Shown here piece by piece: positions 59,109 through 64,000 of a DNA stretch of 64,000 nt (position 1 is its first letter; the number at the start of each line of letters is the position of its first letter). Below the pieces are notes generated by a model, which saw nothing but the letters and a program-made list of their open reading frames with translations, had not been told where the DNA came from and ran no database searches. The position numbers and the translations under genes were made by a program. Source of the DNA: Lepas anatifera (Eukaryota > Arthropoda > Thecostraca > Lepadidae); NCBI GenBank assembly GCA_034440635.1, contig JAOTON010001356.1, positions 578,501 to 642,500 of the forward strand, read 5' to 3'.

Positions 59109-60636
59109 CTGCGTCCAGCGGCGGTGCCAGGAAAGCCGCGCAGGTAGCGGGGGAGAACCGGGCTCCGGGCCGTGGGGGCTTTACGGGCGCCTTGGAGGCT
59201 GCGCACTAGGGCCCGTCGAGTCGAGGAAACATGATTTTGGCGTTTATTTTGCTAATGCAAAATTACTTTTCAGTCTTCTTTATAAAATGATATAATCAGC
59301 CCCAATATCACACATTTGCTTCCAGGTAAATTGTCATAGTCGCCTAGACCAGCATCTTGGGCCCTTAAACTGTGGTCTACAGTCAAAATGAGTATGGAGT
59401 ATGAATATCCATACCCAATTAAGTGCATGACTTAACTCGAATCTGAGGTGTTTTTTATCTATCCGGCTAAATTTTGAGATATCAAACTTGTTTATTTTCT
59501 CGCTATGGCAATCGGTTTTGGCTGCCTGGCTTTTCCTGTCACGTCACTTAATGATCCAACACCACTTCAGTATGCATCATTCAAAGCCTGAGACACAGAC
59601 ACGCTGGAGATCATTCGGGACCTCTGCCTTAGCCCGGTGAGCAGCTGTAGCCCAAATACCAGTTGAATAATGATACAAAGTAATAAATTTAGCCCGTTAG
59701 CAGATACATACTTAAGATACAATATTAGCACTGTAGGTACGTAGGTAGGTAGGTACGTATGCTAATATGATTACTGACTGGAGCTCTGGTTCATGATTTT
59801 GGTACAGGCGGCTATTGCAACATACATAGATGTGTGATATTGGGATCGAATATCATCATGATCAAATAGTTCCAAACTACAACTTCCATTCAAAATAGAA
59901 TTTCACATTAAAAAAACTAGCCGAAACCAAAAAACAACTGTGTATCTCAACTCGACCTGCCGTATCATACACCACACGGGTGTGCGTCATAGTGTACACT
60001 GTGCAGCGTCCAAAGACGAAACTCGGGATCTAAGATGGGTCTAAATTCTAACATATGACGCATGAGTGATAGGGCATGGCGTTAGCTTTGAATACCATCA
60101 AGTTATTGAGCCAAATTACGTCTCTCCTAGTCCTCCTGGATGACATCTACATGGGACTCCGTGGCCCGGTTCTCCGTCCAAGATTCACATACGCAGAAGC
60201 AATCATGCAGAGATTAAAAAGCGATTCACTTGTGGTGCTTCGGTGTACCTCACAGAAAAATACCGCTCATGGCCTTGATTTCACCGAAATGGACATCATT
60301 GTCACTACAAAGTTTTACAATTCCCAAATAAAAAAAGATTATTAAAACATGACCATCTCAAGCACCTGCAAGTAACATGGAATTTCAAGCTTATATCCAG
60401 TCTCTTGTACCCAGACTGCTGTGGCGCTAAGTCCAGTCACGACAAAGCAAGCTAAAAACTTCGTTAGAGGCTAGATGCTAAAGCCGTTCGAAAGCAAAAC
60501 GGGCATGCAGCGCGCCCCCAGCCCGTTCCTTCATTTCCCGGTCCCTCACGGACAGGCTTGAATCCCTGTCCGTCCATACTCCCCAGCACCAGAGGCCGAG
60601 CCCAGGCCCTGGCGCCGCCGGCGCAGCAGTACTCAC
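59109..60636. other. 1.5-kb intron
   Basis: A phase-0 intron, AT-rich in the middle, with a GTAGGTAGGTAG run near 59735-59757. An 89-codon plus-strand frame at 60076-60345 is not recognised. Confidence 0.7.
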
Positions 60637-60773
60637 GTCCACCGGCTGGGGCCCGGTGATCTCGCGCTGCTGGCTGGGGATGGGAGGCAGCGGCCGGTTC
60701 GGCGGAGTGCTACCGTTCGGCATTCTGACCGGGCCGCGACTGCTCTCCAGGGTCAGCAGAACACTGGAGCTGG
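60637..60773 (-). CDS. RhoGEF2: Exon encoding last PDZ strand and proline-rich linker of RGS-RhoGEF
   Basis: This 137-nt exon (phase 1 to 0) runs from the acceptor CACCGCAG|CC to the donor GGAC|GTGAGT. Spliced to the exon at 61936 it continues the PDZ with S-S-S-S-V-L-L-T-L-E, the expected final beta strand (compare S-x-V-A-L-T-V in ARHGEF12). A linker follows with RPLPPIP, a textbook class I SH3 ligand, then REITGPQPVD, which resembles the E-R-I-T-S/G-P motif just before the coiled coil of ARHGEF11/12. The first ~60 nt of the exon and its acceptor are also present in each unit of the adjoining 91-bp tandem repeat, so several decoy acceptors lie just upstream in the same intron. The copy nearest the real exon is the only one that stays open through to the donor. 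Confidence 0.85.
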
Positions 60774-61460
60774 CTGCGGTGAGACGGGGGAACACAGGCG
60801 GGTCACAACAGAGCCCTGACCGGACCACAACCTCTCTCCAGGGGCAGCAGAACACTGGAGCTGGCTGCGGTGAGACGGGGGAACACAGGCGGGTCACAAC
60901 AGAGCCCTGACCGGACCACAACCTCTCTCCAGGGTCAGCAGAACACTGGAGCTGGCTGCGGTGAGACGGGGGAACACAGGCGGGTCACAACAGAGCCCTG
61001 ACCGGACCACAACCTCTCTCCAGGGGCAGCAGAACACTGGAGCTGGCTGCGGTGAGACGGGGGAACACAGGCGGGTCACAACAGAGCCCTGACCGGGCCA
61101 CCACTGCTCTCCAGGGTCAGCAGAACACTGGAGCTGGCTGCGGTGAGACGGGGGAACACAGGCGGGTCACAACAGAGCCCTGACCGGACCACAACCTCTC
61201 TCCAGGGTCAGCAGGACACTGGAGCTGGCTGCGGTGAGACGGGGGAACACAGGCGGGTCACAACAGAGCCCTGACCGGACCACAACTGCTCTCCAGGGTC
61301 AGCAGAACACTGGAGCTGGCTGCGGTGAGACGGGGAACACAGGCGGGTCACAACAGAGCCCTGACTCGGTCACCGCTGCTCTCCAGGGTCAGAACACCGG
61401 AGCTTGCTCTGGTGGGATGGAACACACGCGTGTCACAACAGAGTCCCGAGAGGAGAGTAA
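60766..61460. repeat. 91-bp minisatellite carrying copies of a splice acceptor and exon start
   Basis: Units begin at 60766, 60857, 60948, 61039, 61130, 61221 and 61312, exactly 91 bp apart, with a degraded eighth near 61399. On the minus strand each unit contains the acceptor CACCGCAG|CC and the first ~60 nt of the exon at 60637-60773, then diverges from the exon at the CCGGTCAG block. In all inspected decoy copies the frame closes at GCT CTG TTG TGA. The copy around 61080-61130 keeps the exon-like GAGAGCAGT variant. Confidence 0.95.
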
Positions 61461-61935
61461 ATGCTACCCTGAGCCCCTGCATCTACTGTAAGCGTGTGGT
61501 TACCAGATCCATGATTTTTCACTGCCTTCGACTTGGAACATCGAATTCCTCTGTACTCTTTCACTGCTTTATACCGTGTGTTTGCACGCAGCAGAAAGCA
61601 AACTTTGGGTCTTAACTTGAAGAGGCCCTTACAGCTCCTATTCTCAGTCCACAGAACATTTTGAAAAATGCATACGAAACAGGTCCCCTCCAAAAACGAA
61701 ACAAAGGCCCACGATTCCCAAGACGTCCAACAATACAGTCTACATTCAGAAGTGCAGGATGACACGACTCAACAAAAAAGATAGTGTCCAGGGACGTCAA
61801 ATAACGGCAAGAATCTGGAATCCAAAACATCGCATGACGAACTCATTTTCTGTGCACATAAAAGGAAATGATTAAGACCTTAAATGAATACATTTAGATA
61901 GAAACCCCGTAAAACGGTTAGGGCAGGGGACTCAC

Positions 61936-62043
61936 AGCAGATGGAGTTGACGACCTGTTGGTGGTTGAGCTGGTCCACCGACCTGCCGTTCACCTTGGCG
62001 ATGATGTCGTGCATCCGCACACCCGCCCTCGCCGCAGGTCCAT
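61936..62043 (-). CDS. RhoGEF2: Exon encoding central PDZ domain of RGS-RhoGEF
   Basis: This 108-nt exon (phase 1 to phase 1) follows an acceptor ending CTCTCTGGCAG and stops at a donor CT|GTGAGT. It encodes a PDZ core: GPAARAGVRMHDIIAKVNG, then an N-H-x-x-V-V helix. The G-P-A-A-x-x-A-G turn, the D-I-I-x-K-V-N-G strand and the NH..VV..I helix are the PDZ hallmarks, and the NH..VV spacing resembles ARHGEF12 in particular. In this family the PDZ binds C-terminal tails of plexin-B and other receptors at the membrane. The N-terminal strands and the GLGF-type carboxylate-binding loop should be in an earlier exon that I cannot find in the window. The first codon is split, and with a preceding G it would read Asp. 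Confidence 0.85.
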
Positions 62044-62089
62044 CTGCCAGAGAGGGGTGCGGTCAGAGCTCTCAGACTCGGCGGGGGAG

Positions 62090-62538
62090 CCGTACAGCTT
62101 AGAGGCCGGAGTTGGAGGGAAGGGGGTATCGGTCACAAGACAGACTTAGCGGGAGGGGGGCAGGTTAGAGTCCAGACTCGGCGAGGGGGCTCAGGTTAGA
62201 GGTCAAACCAGGCGGGGAGGGGTACAGCTTAGAGGCCGGACTTGGCATGGAGGGGGTATCGGTCATAAAACAGAATCGGGGGGAGGGCTCAGGTTAGAGG
62301 CCAGATTCGGCGGGAGACGGGCCAGACTTGGCAGGGAGGCGTATCGGTCACAAGACAGACTCGGCGGGGCGAAGGGGACAACTTGGCGAGGGAGGTAAAT
62401 GCTACAGGCCAGACTTGGCAAAAAGGGGTAAAGGTTAGAAAGCAGACTTGGTGGGGGGTGTCGGTCCGAGGATAGACTCGGCGGCGGCTGGTGTATAGGT
62501 TAGAAACCAGACCCAGGGGGCTAAGGTTAGACGCCGAC
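62090..62538. repeat. Degenerate minisatellite in intron
   Basis: Diverged repeats of a 'cagactTGGCGGGGagg...ggtatcggtcacaaga' pattern recur every 40-60 bp, with spacing too irregular for one unit length. It lies in the intron upstream of the PDZ exon. No coding potential is assigned. Confidence 0.7.
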
Positions 62539-62698
62539 CTTGGCACGGGGAGGGAGAGAGAGGGTCTGATGTTCTGCTGCTTCCAGCCGAGCCGGCCGCG
62601 GCGCAGGTGGAAGCTGTCTGTGACTCTACCACCATTTCAATTGAGCCGTTTGTGTCGGCACTGCTAGCCAGAGCACTCGAGCCGTTGAGACTAGACAT
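62539..62698 (-). CDS. Possible alternative first exon upstream of the PDZ exon
   Basis: From an ATG at 62698 an open frame of 53 codons (starting MSSLNGSSALASSADTNGSI, Ser/Ala-rich) reaches a moderate donor CAAG|GTCGGC. It ends in phase 1 with a single G, which would join the PDZ exon at 62043 in frame and supply Asp, the residue expected there. Such a transcript would lack the first PDZ strands and the carboxylate-binding loop. A weak acceptor (CTTTTTTAG|AAATG) precedes the ATG, so it might instead be an internal exon. No similarity supports it, and its donor is poorer than those of the other exons. It may be chance. Confidence 0.25.
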
Positions 62699-64000
62699 TT
62701 CTAAAAAAGTTTTTTATTCATCTAATCTGCGCTATTAAACAAATTTTACTCATGATTTTAGAAAAACAGCAATTTTTACATAGCCCTCTTACCCATAATA
62801 AAAATAAACCACTCCGAAAGAGTGTTGAGAGTTTCTTCCACCCATTTACAACTTCATGCCATTTTTCGCATGGGGGTGGACAAGTTCCACAGGCTTCCCG
62901 AAAGTTTAACACAGTTAAGTACCACTGGTCATTTATTTGGGCTCCAGGGAGCGTCAGTCTTTGCGGCTATACAGCACCCCTCCCCTCCCAGAATGTACTG
63001 AATATAGACAGATGCAGTGGCCTTTGGCCAAAAAGGCGCTACAACATGGGGGGTAGCACATGCTCAAGACCCAGAGACAGTGAGACAGTGACATGGTGAA
63101 AACGTACGTGGATACAAAAACGCAAAATTGCACCGGGTGATCGCGCACATGGCCTATAGGTAGAAGCTCTTGCACATTTTTGTACTATTTTCACAAATAT
63201 TTCAACACAATTTGTAAGCATCTAAAAATTACATACATTTACAGATCGGATGCACCCTAGCTAGTGCCTGCCCAATGGTCTGTGCCCTACCTCATGGTCC
63301 CTTTGCCTCGGAAAGAGCTGATGTTGATCACCCACTTCTCCCCAACTGACTTTTAATGGGGACTCTACTATTAGCAATGCAACGTTTCTCGCTTACACTG
63401 GGGAGCTTATCAGTAATGCAAAGTACCACGTACGAATGAGAGTCACACAACAACAACAAAAAACGCGATTGCAAGTACCAGCAGCGTTTGCAATGACACC
63501 GTAGCACGTACCTGTTGACCCCCATGAGCATGAGTCATGTGACTAAATAGGTACTACGCCGTAAATGAAAGCCAGTTAACGCTTCCCCAAATCAGCACTT
63601 ATCTAACGATACATTTCGCTACTTGACTTCACCTCTTATTATTGGTTCTGCTCAGCTTAAAGCACTTGCCTCATTATTTCCTCTTACTTTCCCCTCCGTC
63701 ATCGTATCAAACAGCCAACACCATATCAAACTCCGAGAATAAAACACCGAGAACAGCGTTACCAAACACCGGTTCCAGTCTCAGCCACGAACAATCACAC
63801 CACAGCAGTAGATAACAGGTCGTAAACTACCATTCAGAGAGCACTGACGGCGCCGCCGTACACACGCCAGGCGGTCACGCGCCGTCGCGCGCCGGAAGGG
63901 ACTGACGACGGGGGCCGGCGCCTCCACGGCGGGCGGCCAGGACAACCAGTTTGGCGACAAATAATGGCATACATCGACCGCTCGGCATGGCTGATCAGCC
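62699..64000. other. Upstream intron, no supported exon
   Basis: AT-rich sequence in which I looked for the first PDZ exon (a GLGF/GYGLTVSG-like loop ending in phase 1) and did not find it. Confidence 0.6.

Larger units (their letters stand above)
9670..62043 (-). other. RhoGEF2: Partial gene body: RGS-RhoGEF (RhoGEF2/ARHGEF11/12-like), seven exons in window
   Basis: The family activates Rho GTPases downstream of G-alpha12/13 and drives actomyosin contraction at the cell cortex; its order is PDZ, proline-rich linker, coiled coil, RGS-like, DH, PH. Here I see the second half of a PDZ, a proline-rich stretch, a short coiled coil and further low-complexity linker exons. RGS, DH and PH are not in the window. 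Exon ends are in phase throughout, and all donors begin GTGAG, GTAGG or GTAAC. Intron lengths from upstream to downstream are about 1162, 1528, 535, 11833, 17755 and 18329 bp. Assignment of the first three exons rests on sequence resemblance; the last four rest on strand, splice sites and phase, so they are less certain. Small exons in the large introns could have been missed. Confidence 0.7.

Noticed and set aside
61061..61330. The decoy acceptor copies as extra real exons
   Set aside because: Inspected copies beyond the first run into TGA before any donor, so they cannot be internal coding exons as written.
1..64000. CRISPR arrays, operons or bacterial promoters
   Set aside because: The direct repeats here are contiguous minisatellites without unique spacers, and the exon-intron structure is eukaryotic.

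Overview
The window reads as nuclear DNA of an invertebrate animal, most likely an arthropod. It has spliced exons with GT/AG borders, introns of 11-18 kb, many minisatellites and microsatellites, and dispersed hAT-type DNA-transposon relics. The best match I know for the coding exons is the RGS-RhoGEF family (Drosophila RhoGEF2; vertebrate ARHGEF11/ARHGEF12). The Ala/Pro-rich linkers, large introns and repeat load would suit a crustacean such as a barnacle, but I cannot fix the species.

Layout. One gene, on the minus strand, accounts for everything I would call real coding sequence. Seven exons run from high to low coordinate: 62043-61936 (most of a PDZ domain), 60773-60637 (last PDZ strand, then a proline-rich segment ending in an ITGPQPVD motif), 59108-58881 (coiled coil), 58345-58070 (proline-rich), 46236-46131, 28375-28193 and 9863-9670 (proline-rich, PPPPY). 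Splice phases chain without a clash (1-1, 1-0, 0-0, 0-0, 0-1, 1-1, 1-0), giving about 410 codons. The PDZ domain is split across the first intron and the splice restores a continuous PDZ sequence, which is the strongest evidence for the model. The first half of the PDZ lies upstream of the window. The RGS-like, DH and PH domains expected for this family would lie downstream, below base 9670 and outside the window.

The rest, roughly 62 kb, is intron. It holds about a dozen minisatellites (22 to 91 bp units), a set of short hAT-like elements with GGCGGATCC-type terminal repeats (several with 7/8 or 8/8 target duplications), a 1.7 kb hAT-like element with GGAGCC-rich ends and a nested insertion, a LINE reverse-transcriptase remnant, a decayed repeat-family gene split by a MITE, and a cluster of AGGTCA half-sites. 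The longest open frames (400-600 codons near 16.8-18.1 kb and 47.3-49.1 kb) are minisatellite artefacts, not genes.

Most striking points: a 91-bp tandem repeat beside the second exon has copied the splice acceptor and the start of that exon about seven times; and a MITE insertion whose target duplication still shows the original codons of the gene it broke. I found no prokaryotic, viral or CRISPR-like system.
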